DNA of 64,000 nt from contig JAULJL010000024.1 in the NCBI GenBank assembly GCA_030761205.1, forward strand, positions 19,023,122 through 19,087,121. Reading direction: 5' to 3'. Under the pieces are notes generated by a model that was not told the origin of the DNA, did not search any database, and worked only from the letters and a program-made list of their open reading frames with translations. Shown here piece after piece: positions 11,677 through 20,570 of the stretch. The stretch's first letter is position 1, and the number at the start of each line of letters is the position of its first letter. The position numbers and the translations under genes are program-made. Source of the DNA: Fremontodendron californicum (Eukaryota > Streptophyta > Magnoliopsida > Malvales > Malvaceae).

Positions 11677-12156
11677 CAATATCAGTTTTGTGGGTAGCTG
11701 ATGGAACCGATTTAAATAATCACGGAGTACCGTTATCCGCCATTTAACCGGGGTAAAAAATTAAAAATTATATTTACATCTAGTTATTTTCAAAACCAGG
11801 ATCAGAAAGAAAAACAACATAAAAAGACTCAAAAACAAAACACTCTAAATAAAATCCTAAATTCTTCCCCCCACACATAACTCTTACATTGTCATTAATG
11901 TAATGCTATTATCCCCCAATGCAAGAATTATATGTAAGAGAAAAGAACTATTAAACAAAAGAAACTTATGCAGCCTAAATGAACTTAAAAGCAGTAAACA
12001 CAATTAACAAAGAAACATAAGAAATAAAATAAAAACAATAAAAATAATAAAAGAAAAAGGAAAAGAAAGAGAAAGCAAATCTGAATATGGAAGGTTGGCA
12101 ATTTCATCTTTAATTGGGCTGCCTTCCCAATTAACACTTGAGTTAGTGTTTTGAAT
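11677..12156 (-). other. Spacer between gag-like and NABP-like genes (element A)
   Basis: No gene. It contains the left boundary of the cargo cassette (CTAGATGTAAATATAA in the element's sense, near 11766-11781), then a G-rich polypurine-like tract and its hairpin (TTACATTaatgacAATGTAA in sense, 11884-11903), and a C/T-rich stretch near the end of the gag-like ORF. Confidence 0.6.
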
Positions 12157-13095
12157 CTAACCAACACCCTTTCTTGGCTTTTTAGGCTTGTCAGGCTCAT
12201 ACATGAAATTTCCCAAATTTATGCGTTTGAGAGGAAGATTTCTTTGCACAACAGTGGATGCATTCTCCATTACAAGTATTATTCCATCATCCTTGGTGGT
12301 GCATATCTCATCGAGGAATGGTGCATCTTTTGGTACTTGTTGAATGACATCCACAAACAAACTGTTTAAGGTTTCCAGCGTGTCTTGTTCATGTTCATCC
12401 TCCTTGAACTTTGCGAATCTACTAGGAAAAGGTGGAGAAGAAACATTAGTAAAAATTGGAATCTCAAACGTTACCTCAGGTGCCGAAATACTCTTATTTG
12501 TATTTGTGGCTTCATTATCCTCAAGAATAGAATCCATCTCTAATTCTGTCTCATCCTCATCTTGTTCCTCATTCCTCAAGGTCACAATAGTAGTATTCTC
12601 CTTTGGGTTAATCATTGTTTGGGCAGAGAGTTCTTCAGATCTTTGTGCTACCCATACCACCATACTACTAGCCAATAGGCTCATTTGCCTTTCCAAACTC
12701 CGGATGCTTGCCCTTGTTTCCTGTTGAAATTGCAAAGAATCAGTAACAAGAGAATAGACAAGATCTTCTAAAGAAGTACCTGAGTTTTGAGTCATATGTG
12801 GTGGTTGAAAAAGATCTGGTTCTTGAGACCATGATTGATTGAAGCTAGATGGATGAGTGTAATTGGCATAAGGATCTACTTCTTGGTAATTTTTCGAGTA
12901 GCCATAATTAGTATGATCCCACCATCCCTTATGGTAAGTGTTTGAGTAATGATCATACTGTTGGTCTTGGAACACTTGATGGCCTTGACATCCTCCCATG
13001 GCCAATTGTTGAACTGGGGAGGTGAGATTGGCTTGTTGATTCTCCATGTTCATGTATGCCACCAACTCTTCAAGTGTTAGATTGCTTAATTCCAT
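12157..13095 (-). CDS. gag-like ORF: C-terminal Gag plus start of protease (element A copy)
   Basis: Intact 312-residue ORF beginning MELSNLTLEE. Alignment by eye with the longer gag at 56261 shows shared blocks in the same order: VQQLA (near 29), MGG..(D)xYSNTY (38-60), QNSGTSLEDLV (near 104), LQFQQETxxSIxxLExQM (near 119), PPFPSRFAK (near 223), a DxIxQVP block, then VxxNA..VLQRxLPxKR, which resembles the Gag-protease junction of Athila/Tat elements. The capsid core (retrotransposon gag domain) and the CCHC zinc knuckle are absent. Many Gln, Glu and Asn residues suggest a helical, partly disordered protein. Possible role: packaging, or interaction with a helper Gag; not demonstrated. Confidence 0.75.
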   Translation of the reverse strand: MELSNLTLEELVAYMNMENQQANLTSPVQQLAMGGCQGHQVFQDQQYDHYSNTYHKGWWDHTNYGYSKNYQEVDPYANYTHPSSFNQSWSQEPDLFQPPHMTQNSGTSLEDLVYSLVTDSLQFQQETRASIRSLERQMSLLASSMVVWVAQRSEELSAQTMINPKENTTIVTLRNEEQDEDETELEMDSILEDNEATNTNKSISAPEVTFEIPIFTNVSSPPFPSRFAKFKEDEHEQDTLETLNSLFVDVIQQVPKDAPFLDEICTTKDDGIILVMENASTVVQRNLPLKRINLGNFMYEPDKPKKPRKGVG

Positions 13096-13203
13096 CTTTT
13101 TTTTTTTCAAAATTTGAAAAGAAAAACATGTATGTACAAGAAAATAATACTAATTAGAACTGAAAATAAGAATAAACCAAGTAACAAATAAACTAAAGAA
13201 AAC

Positions 13204-13223
13204 AATCCCCGGCAACGGCGCCA
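13204..13223 (-). other. Primer binding site of element A
   Basis: Complement reads TGGCGCCGTTGCCGGGGATT, beginning six bases inside the 5' LTR. It is complementary to the 3' end of plant tRNA-Asp including CCA (from knowledge of that tRNA). Confidence 0.88.
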
Positions 13224-13229
13224 AAAACT

Positions 13230-14839
13230 TGATGCACCCAAAAGAGTGTATCTTATTTAACCTTGCACTAAAAAGATCAATTGTAAGTATAGTAGTTAGC
13301 AAGGGTCGAGTCCTCAGGGATTGGGTTTTAGTTTATAAGTTAATAGTTTAAAACTTAAATTCAAGAACAATAAAATAAAAGGGGTTTTTGAAGCCAGATT
13401 TAAACTAAAGTAAATAATAAGAATAAGATGCAAGGCGGTATAACCAGCCAATAAAAATATATATACTAAATTAGGCGGTATAACCAGCCAATAAAAATAT
13501 ATATACTAAATTAGGCGGTATAACCAGCCAATAAAAATAAAACAAAGTTAATATACAAATTAGGCGGTATAACCAGCCAATAAAAATAAATATACTAAGA
13601 AGAATCAAATATGAAAAATATGGTTAAGGTTTCATTCTCCACCACTAGACATCATTAAGAATCAATTTATGTTCCACTTTGCAATTATTGAAAACTTGAC
13701 CATAATCATTAATCACAAATTGCCACTTATGAATAGGAAATCAAGACAATTACACGGATCAAGACTCCTAAACTAGCAATAGATAATTATCAAGATCTAT
13801 CTAGTTGTACACCTAAATAAATCAAGACAACATCATGAACAATTCTTGTAGAAGAACATAAGCAACTTTGATAGAAAATTAATGATAGATAGAATCTGAA
13901 AATCAATCACAAAACATGTCTAGGGCTTTGAAATCACCCTTAACCAAATAGAAGTTTAGCCTAGCATAGGCATTATAAACATAAACATAAAATTAAAGAA
14001 AATCTAAGAAGAAAATAAAAGAAAGAAAGAAGAAGAGGAAGAATATTAATTATCCAACCTCTTGCTCTCTCTAAATAAAAAAGAAAACTAGAGAAAAGAA
14101 AGAAGAAGAAAACTTAGAGAATTTTATTACAATTGCTAATATCCTACCAATGTACAATATGATCCCTTACAATCATCCAAGGCCCTCTATTTATACACAT
14201 TTTGGAGGGCTAAATGACAAGAGACAAGCTTTACAAATTTCAAAGGTAGGTATAATAGGTGGGTGCATTTTTCTAACAATTTTCGTCATACATGACAATT
14301 TTGATCAGCCAACTTGATGGTCGATTTTGTCAATTTTGGAGGCCTTATCGGATCACATGGTCTTCTAGAAAAATGTTACCCTATCAGTTACGGATCCATA
14401 GCCGTTGGAATCAGCTCATTTGCTGATGTGGATAAGTAGATATGGGCAAAATACGAAAACAGGTCAGCACAGACGTCATTGCACATCAGCCAACTTGATG
14501 GTCGATTTCGCTAGGGAAAACGACTCCGTTTCAAGAAGTGTAAAACATGAAAAAGATAGATATGCCTCTTAGCTTTGCACGGCTACAAATTTCAGCCTTA
14601 TTGCTTCAGTGAAACGCGAGATATAGCTGATATGGCAAAAGGTGTCGGAACTTGAACTGAACTGGATTTGCCCTTAATTCTAGTAATCTGAAATCACTCA
14701 AAGAAACTTGTGAAAAACACCAAAATACATAAAAATATAAAAGATCATAAACACAATTAGACTAAACAATAATAACTCGTATTTGACACAAAACAATAAT
14801 AAAACATAACTAAAAACTATATAATTATACGAGTTATCA
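13230..14839 (-). repeat. 5' LTR of element A, with internal deletion
   Basis: 1610 bp against 1844 bp for the 3' LTR. About 235 bp are missing at 13669, between ATCAATTT and ATGTTCC, with a two-base overlap at the junction. Otherwise it differs from its partner by roughly eight substitutions counted by eye. Since both LTRs are copied from one template at insertion, the deletion probably happened afterwards. Confidence 0.9.
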
Positions 14840-15224
14840 CTTGCTCTATTTAACGACAAACTAAGGAAAGATTGGGATAACAGAGCTTGTTGTTATATAC
14901 GGTTGTTAACTTTGATAGTTGGTTGATATTGATAGATCTGAAATTGATTCTTAATGATGTCTAGTGGTGGAGAATGAAACCTTAACCATATTTCTCTCAT
15001 ATTTGATTTCTTATTTCTTACTTGCATCTTACTCTTATTGTTTGCTTATTTTTAAAACTATTTCAAAACCCCCTTTTCTTTTGTTTTCCTTGAATTTAAG
15101 TTTTAAACTATTAACTTATAAACTAAAACCCAATCCCTGAGGACTCGACCCTTGCTAACTACTATACTTACAATTGATCTTTTTAGTGCAAGGTTAAATA
15201 AGATACACTCTTTTGGGTGCATCA
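14840..15224 (+). repeat. 5' LTR of element B, second part
   Basis: Resumes with the duplicated CTTGC, continues the LTR interrupted at 6133, and ends at the terminus GGTGCATCA. This copy has lost the GGCTGGTTATACCGCC array found in most other LTRs. Confidence 0.88.
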
Positions 15225-15230
15225 AATTTT

Positions 15231-15250
15231 TGGCGCCGTTGCCGGGGATT
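15231..15250 (+). other. Primer binding site of element B
   Basis: TGGCGCCGTTGCCGGGGATT, six bases after the LTR end; matches tRNA-Asp. Confidence 0.88.
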
Positions 15251-15340
15251 GCTTTCTTTAGTTTATTTGTTACTTGGTTTATTCTTATTTTCAGTTCTAA
15301 TTAGTTTTATCTTCTTTTCAAATTTTAAAAAAAAAAAACG

Positions 15341-16276
15341 ATGGAATTGAGCAATCTAACACTTGAAGAGTTGGTGGCATACATGAACATGGAGAATCAA
15401 CAAGCCAAGCTCACCTCCCCAGTTCAACAATTGGCCATGGGAGGATGTCAAGGCCATCAAGTGTTCCAAGACCAACAGTATGATCATTACTCAAACACTT
15501 ACCATGAGGGATGGTGGGATCATACTAATTATGGCTACTCGAAATATTACCAAGAAGTAGATCCTTATACCAATTACACTCATCCATCTAGCTTCAATCA
15601 ATCATGGTCTCAAGAACCAGATCTTTTTCAACCACCACATATGACTCAAAACTCAGGTACTTCTTTAGAAGATCTTGTCTATTCTCTTGTTACTGATACT
15701 TTGCAATTTCAACAGGAAACAAGGGCAAGCATCCAGAGTTTGGAAAAGCAAATGAGCTAATTGGCTAGTAGTACGGTGGGATGGGTAGCACAAAGATCTG
15801 AAGAACTCCCAGCCCAATCAAAGATTAACCCAAAGGAGAATGCTACTATTGTGACCTTGAAGAATGAGGAACAAGATGAGGATGAGACAAAATTAGAAAT
15901 GGATTCTATTCTTAAGGAGAATGAAGCCACAAATCCAAATAAGAGAATTTCGGCACCTGAGGTAACGTTTAAGATTCCAATTTTTACTAATGTTTCTTCT
16001 CCACCTTTCCCTAGTAGATTCGCAAAGTTCAAGGAGGAGCAACATGAACAAAACATGCTGGAAACCTTAAACAGTTTGTTTGTGGATGTCATTCAACAAG
16101 TACCAAAAGATGCACCATTCCTCGATGAGCAATGCACTACAAAGGATGGAATAATACTTGTAATGGAGAATGCATCCACTTTTGTGCAAAGAAACCACCC
16201 TACAAAACGCACAAATTCGGGAAGTTTCTTGTATGATCTTGCAAATCCTAAACAGCCAAGAAGGGGTGTTGGTTAG
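15341..16276 (+). pseudogene. gag-like ORF with a stop codon (element B copy)
   Basis: Same gene as 12157-13095. A single C-to-T change turns a Gln codon into TAA at 15758-15760 (codon 140), splitting it into 139 and 171 codons in the same frame. Downstream codons remain open to the end. This copy has lost one codon relative to A. Followed by 3' non-coding sequence rather than directly by cargo genes. Confidence 0.8.
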
Positions 16277-17945
16277 GTTGGACAACTTAAATCAAGTACT
16301 AATTGGGAAGGCAGCCCAATTAATGAAGAAATTACCACCTGCCATACTCAGATTTGCTTTCTTTTCCTTTTCCTTTTCCTTTTTCTTTTATTATTTTTAT
16401 TGTTTTTATGTTTATTTGTTAATTGTTTGTTTAGTATTTTAGGATTATTTAGGTTGCATGAGTTTGTTTTGTTTTGTTTTGTTTTGAGTCTTAGTTATTC
16501 CTATTCTTATGCTATTAGTTATTTTCTCTTACACATGATTCTTTCATTTGGCTTAATAGCATTACATTGATGACAATGTAAGAATTAAGTGTGGGGGGAA
16601 GGATTTAGGATTTCTTTTATTTATGAGTCTTTAATATAATAATTATTATTAATTTTAGTGTGTTTTAGTTCTTTTTAATACAATGATGAGATATGAATTG
16701 TATAAGTCTAAAACAGATTTATTAGTGAGAAGATTTTCATGAGAATTGAACTTGATATCAACCTTTTTATGAGCCAATGTTAATATGATATATTTATTGA
16801 GAAAGAAGCATGTTTAGACTTAATCTGACTTGTATAATCATCCTTGTGAGTTTTTGAGCCTATAATGATTGATGCATTATACAAATCAATCTAATTTCTT
16901 TCTTGAGTGCTCTTATGATTACATGATTCTCTAGAACTTGCTTTAGACCTTGTTGAGACTATATTGATGCATGTGACAACATGAATATGATAGAGGCATT
17001 AGGATTTTTAGCCAGGGCCAAACAGCCATCCCTTATTGCTGTTCCAAGAGAACACACCCTTAGTGAACCAATTTGAGCCTACATTGAATAAGTTATCTCT
17101 TTGGTAACCATAACTTGTCCCTAACCTAAATATACTTATATCTTTACCTTTGTTCCAAAAGATGAATTAGCATGTTTTGAGACAAGTTGCAAAGACAAGG
17201 AAGATCTATTGAAAATTTGGGTTAGAAACAAGAAATAAGTGTGGGGGGAAAAGAAAAGAAAAGTCAAGAGAAAAAGAAATGGAATACTGGAAAATACATT
17301 CCTATGTAAGAAAAAATATGAATCATCTCTTGAATTTGTGGAAAAAGAAAAAGATGTTACAAAGTTGTTTAGAATGAAGAAAAGGCCCAACATGAATATT
17401 CGGCCTAGGTGACTATGTACTTGTAAAGTGTTTTGAGAAGTTTCTTTGTATGATCTTATTATGTCTCTAAACTTTATGAACTCTTTGGAACCCTTGTGAT
17501 ATCTTTATCCTTTTGTTCTTCAACCACAATACAAACCCCTTGGCCCCATTACAACCTTGATTAAAGACCTCTTGATTCATGAAGTTGTATGATCTAAATA
17601 GTGGAGAATAGGTGGACAAGCAAGAATATGGTAGAACTGTTTTCATGAGATTGATTGAGTGTAAACACTTCACCACTACTTTAAAGAGTGAAAATCATGA
17701 TGATATCCCATGTGAGAAGTTGAGATTAAATTTGAACATGCACTATTTTGATTGAGATATGGTATGTTAGTTTTAGCTTAACTCAAACCATTTACTATCA
17801 AGCATGATTTTTTGTGAAACTCTTTAAGCTATTGATTAGTTTATAAGATTTGTTCAATGATTGTCTCTAATTTGTATTGAAAGAGGATTAGATTAGGTTT
17901 TATTATTTTGTCGCTATTTGATTTTGCTCGAGGACTAGATGTAAA
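16277..17945 (+). other. Non-coding region of element B before its NABP gene
   Basis: Resembles the 3' non-coding region of the other elements: hairpin TTACATTgatgacAATGTAA (16562-16581) with a polypurine-like tract just after it, and a second AAGTGTGGGG-type tract near 17237-17250. From about 17885 it switches to a short unrelated stretch (GATTTTGCTCGAGGACTAG, ending near 17938) typical of the polypurine-proximal end of other plant gypsy elements, and then joins the NABP cassette. The open frame at 17467-17676 on the other strand lacks an ATG. Confidence 0.65.
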
Positions 17946-18042
17946 TATAATTTTTATTTTTTTAACCCCGGTTAAATGGCGGATAACGGTACTCCGTGAT
18001 TATTTAAGTCGGTTCCATCAGTTACCCACAAAACTAATATTG

Positions 18043-18050
18043 TATATAAA
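18043..18050 (+). promoter_or_regulatory. TATA box upstream of NABP-like gene (element B)
   Basis: TATATAAA, 35 bp upstream of the ATG. It is the same promoter-like block as in A, C, D and G, including the near-palindrome TTAACCCCGGTTAA further upstream. The stretch just before the ATG is TTTTTTTTCAGG, which also looks like a splice acceptor. Confidence 0.5.
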
Positions 18051-18085
18051 TTTCTCTTTCAATTTCTCTTTCATTTTTTTTCAGG

Positions 18086-18622
18086 ATGGATGATATTCTC
18101 ACAAGATTGCAGAAACGATTTCCTCCTTTTCCTCGAAATATTTTACTGAAGCTTTACCAAGTTCGATTTGAAAGATTAAGAATGCTTATGCACAAAGGGA
18201 TTCCTGAAGACATACGTTGGATAATTGAAGCCAAGGTACGTGAAGATGAATATCTTCCTGTTTTGCATTTACCAGGTACAGGTAGAAGCACTTTTGCAAA
18301 GAAGCGACGAGCAAAACGCATGAGTTCAAACTGCCACAAATGTGCACGATGGACGTGTAACGGTAAATGTCGTTCTATTGGGATTCCGTCCTCTAATCGA
18401 GATGATAAAATTGAATTCATTAAGGATGGACTGAGTAAGGAGAATTTGGGTAATATCCAACTTTCTCTTGAGACGCATCCTAGTGGAGACGTACAAAGAG
18501 AAATTCTTGATTTATGGCCGCAATTCCAAAGGGAATGGCAACATCTTGGGAATCTGATGTTAAAACACCCTGTTTGCCAGCTTGTAAGAAAACTGGATGG
18601 GAAGCATATCCTCGACTCATAG
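18086..18622 (+). CDS. Carlavirus NABP-like zinc-finger protein (element B copy)
   Basis: Intact, 178 residues. The central layout matches the nucleic-acid-binding proteins of carlaviruses and related Betaflexiviridae: a hydrophobic, basic N-terminal half (IPEDIRWIIEAK at 39-50), a GRS motif (66-68), a basic run KKRRAKR (72-78), then a four-cysteine finger at C83, C86, C91 and C95 (C-x2-C-x4-C-x3-C), and a following IP..N...EFI block. The spacing between the two cysteine pairs is shorter than I recall for carlaviruses, and the protein is longer, with an acidic C-terminal tail of about 75 residues. Viral relatives bind nucleic acid, suppress silencing, and one acts as a nuclear transcription factor. 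Function here is inferred from similarity only. In B it stands without LOG and is followed by a reverse-transcriptase fragment. Confidence 0.72.
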   Translation: MDDILTRLQKRFPPFPRNILLKLYQVRFERLRMLMHKGIPEDIRWIIEAKVREDEYLPVLHLPGTGRSTFAKKRRAKRMSSNCHKCARWTCNGKCRSIGIPSSNRDDKIEFIKDGLSKENLGNIQLSLETHPSGDVQREILDLWPQFQREWQHLGNLMLKHPVCQLVRKLDGKHILDS

Positions 18623-18803
18623 AAGGCGTTTAAGCCGTTTCTGGACGTAAAACCAGAGGAAGATGTGAGCCACAATCACAACTACAATAAATGACTTCTC
18701 AGTTTTGGTTTGATTTGCAATAACTTCATTTCGGTTTAATTTACGTGTTGTTCGATTTGTGTAATTATTCTCGTTTTTTTTTTTTTTTGCATTTGTGTAA
18801 TTA

Positions 18804-18890
18804 TTGAAGGATTGTGAAGATTTATTTTCAGAGGAGTTGCAGGATGGGTTGCCACCCATAAGCGGCATTGTGCATCACCCTGATTTAGTA
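18804..18890 (+). pseudogene. Fragment of Ty3/gypsy reverse transcriptase (N-terminal edge)
   Basis: About 29 codons without an ATG, reading DLFSEELQDGLPPISGIVHH and then DLV. The DGLPP..GI.H..DLV pattern is the conserved entry to the reverse-transcriptase domain of Ty3/gypsy elements. It is cut off at 18891 by an LTR and preceded in frame by a TAA. The upstream join follows a poly-T run and repeats ATTTGTGTAATTATT on both sides, suggesting template switching. It is the only pol-related sequence I could find in the window, apart from its mirror copy. Confidence 0.65.
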
Positions 18891-18891
18891 C

Positions 18892-19169
18892 TGATGCACC
18901 CAAAAGAGTGTATCTTATTTAACCTTGCACTAAAAAGATCAATTGTAAGTATAATGATTAGCAAGGGTCGAGTCCTCAGGGATTGGGTTTTAATCTATGA
19001 GTTATTAGTTTATAACTTACGTTCAAAGAAAACAATAAAAGAAAAGGGGTTTTTGAAGCCAGATTTAAACTAAAGTAAATAATAAGAATAAGATGCAAGG
19101 CGGTATAACCAGCCAATGAAAATATATATACTAAATTAGGCGGTATAACCAGCCAATAAAAATAAAACA
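18892..19169 (-). repeat. Truncated LTR (outer 278 bp), minus strand
   Basis: Starts at TGATGCACCC and is cut off in the repeat array (two GGCGGTATAACCAGCC units), where AATAAAACAA joins internal element sequence GGATCAG. AAAACAA occurs on both sides of the ancestral junctions, which points to a microhomology deletion that removed the polypurine tract and all cargo. Confidence 0.85.
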
Positions 19170-19497
19170 AGGATCAGAAAGAAAAACAACATAAAAAGAC
19201 TCAAAAACAAAACACTCTAAATAAAATCCTAAATTCTTCCCCCCACACATAATTCTTACATTGTCATTAATGTAATGCTATTAATCCCAAATGAAAGAAT
19301 CATGTGTAAGTGAAAAGAACTAATAAACAAAATAAACTTATGCAGCCTAAATGAACTTAGAAACACTAAACACAATTAGCAAAGAAACATAAGAAAAAGA
19401 TAAAGAAAAAGAGAGCAAATCTGAGGATGGCAGTTTGGCAATGCTTTCACTAATTAGGCTGCCTCCCCCAATTAGCACTTGATTGATTGTTTCCAGT

Positions 19498-20435
19498 CTA
19501 GCCAATTCCCCTTCTTGGCTTTTTAGGATCTTTTGGCTTAGACATGAAACTTCTCGGATTTTTGCGTTTTGGAGGAAGTTTTCTTTGCAAAACAGCCAAT
19601 GCATTCTCCCCCACACGTATTATTTCATCATTCTTGGTGGGGTATAGCTCTTTGAGGAATTGTGCATATCTTGGTACTTGTCTAATGGCATCCACAAGCA
19701 AGCTGTTTAAGGTTTCCAAAAATTGTTGTTCATGTTCCTCCTTCTTGGACTTTGCAAATCTGCTAGGAAAAAGTGGAGAAGGAACATTAGTAGAAATAAG
19801 AACCTTAAAAGCTACCTGAGGTGTCAAAGTTCTCTCAATTTGAATGGTGGCTTCATTATCCTCAAGAAGTGAATCCATCTTTGGTTTTGTCTCATCCTCA
19901 TCTTGTTCCTCATTTCTCATGGTCACAATAGTAGCATTCTCATTTGGGTTAATCACCGTTTGGGAAGGGAGTGCTAGAGATTTTTCTGCTACTAATTCGA
20001 CCATACTACTAGCCAATAGGCTCATTTGCTTTTCCAAACTCTGGATGCTTGCCCTTGTTTCCTATTGAAATTGCAAGGTATTAGTAACAAGAGAATCGAC
20101 AAGATCTTCTAAAGAAGTACCTGAGTTTTGAGTCATATATGGTGGTTGAAGAAGATCTGGTTCTTGAGACCATGATTGATTGAAGCTAGATGGATGAGTG
20201 TAATTCGCATAAGGATTTACTTCTTGGTAATTTTTCGAGTAGCCATAATTAGTATGATCCCACCATCCCTCATGGTAAGTGTTTGAAAATGATCATACTG
20301 TTGGTCTTCGAACACTTGATGGCCTTGACATCCTCCCATGGCCAATTGTTGAACTGGGAAGGTGAGCTTGGCTTGTTGATTCTCCATGTTCATGTATGCC
20401 ACCAACTCTTCAAGTGTTAGATTGCTCAATTCCAT
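19498..20435 (-). pseudogene. gag-like gene, decayed (element H)
   Basis: Begins MELSNLTLEE. One net base is missing near 20287, which shifts the frame, and a CAG-to-TAG change sits near 20062-20064 just before the EKQMSLLASS block. The C-terminal half (19498-20037) is still open. It is more divergent than the A/C/D/E copies and closer to the full gag in places, for example SKKEEHEQ and AVLQRKLPPKRKNP. It may represent an older subfamily. Confidence 0.8.
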
Positions 20436-20544
20436 CGTTTTTTTTTTTCAAAATTTGATAAGAAAAACCCGTATGTACAAAAAAATAAAACTCATTAGAA
20501 CTGAAAATAAGAATAAACTAAGTAACAAATAAACTAAAAAAAAC

Positions 20545-20564
20545 AATCCCCGGCAACGGCGCCA
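20545..20564 (-). other. Primer binding site of element H
   Basis: Complement reads TGGCGCCGTTGCCGGGGATT, six bases from the LTR. Confidence 0.85.
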
Positions 20565-20570
20565 AAAATT

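Larger units (their letters stand above)
6134..14839 (-). mobile_element. Element A: complete non-autonomous Ty3/gypsy LTR retrotransposon carrying NABP-like and LOG-like genes
   Basis: Complete 8.7-kb minus-strand element flanked by the 5-bp duplication CTTGC (6129-6133 and 14840-14844). In its own orientation: 5' LTR (13230-14839), tRNA-Asp primer binding site, gag-like ORF, NABP-like gene (frameshifted), LOG-like gene, 2.1-kb non-coding region, polypurine tract, 3' LTR (6134-7977). No protease core, reverse transcriptase, RNase H or integrase is present, so it must depend on proteins supplied in trans. It lies inside the 5' LTR of element B and so is younger than B. Its two LTRs differ at several bases and by a deletion of about 235 bp in the 5' copy. 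Confidence 0.93.
19170..20570 (-). mobile_element. Internal part of element H (cargo deleted)
   Basis: Minus-strand internal segment consisting of a hairpin/polypurine-like module (about 19240-19280), the gag-like pseudogene and the primer binding site. NABP, LOG and the true polypurine tract are gone. Confidence 0.8.

Noticed and set aside
18043..18622. Geminivirus or nanovirus origin for the TATA-NABP-AATAAA cassette
   Set aside because: No replication-origin nonanucleotide, Rep gene or typical stem-loop was found; the TTAACCCCGGTTAA palindrome is not such an origin.
18154..18675. 173-codon open frame antisense to the NABP gene, also open in the A, C, D, G and mirror copies
   Set aside because: It is a shadow of a conserved coding strand, has no recognisable domain, and its opening codons lie in the NABP 3' flank. 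That it stays open where NABP is broken is curious but expected from single-base lesions.
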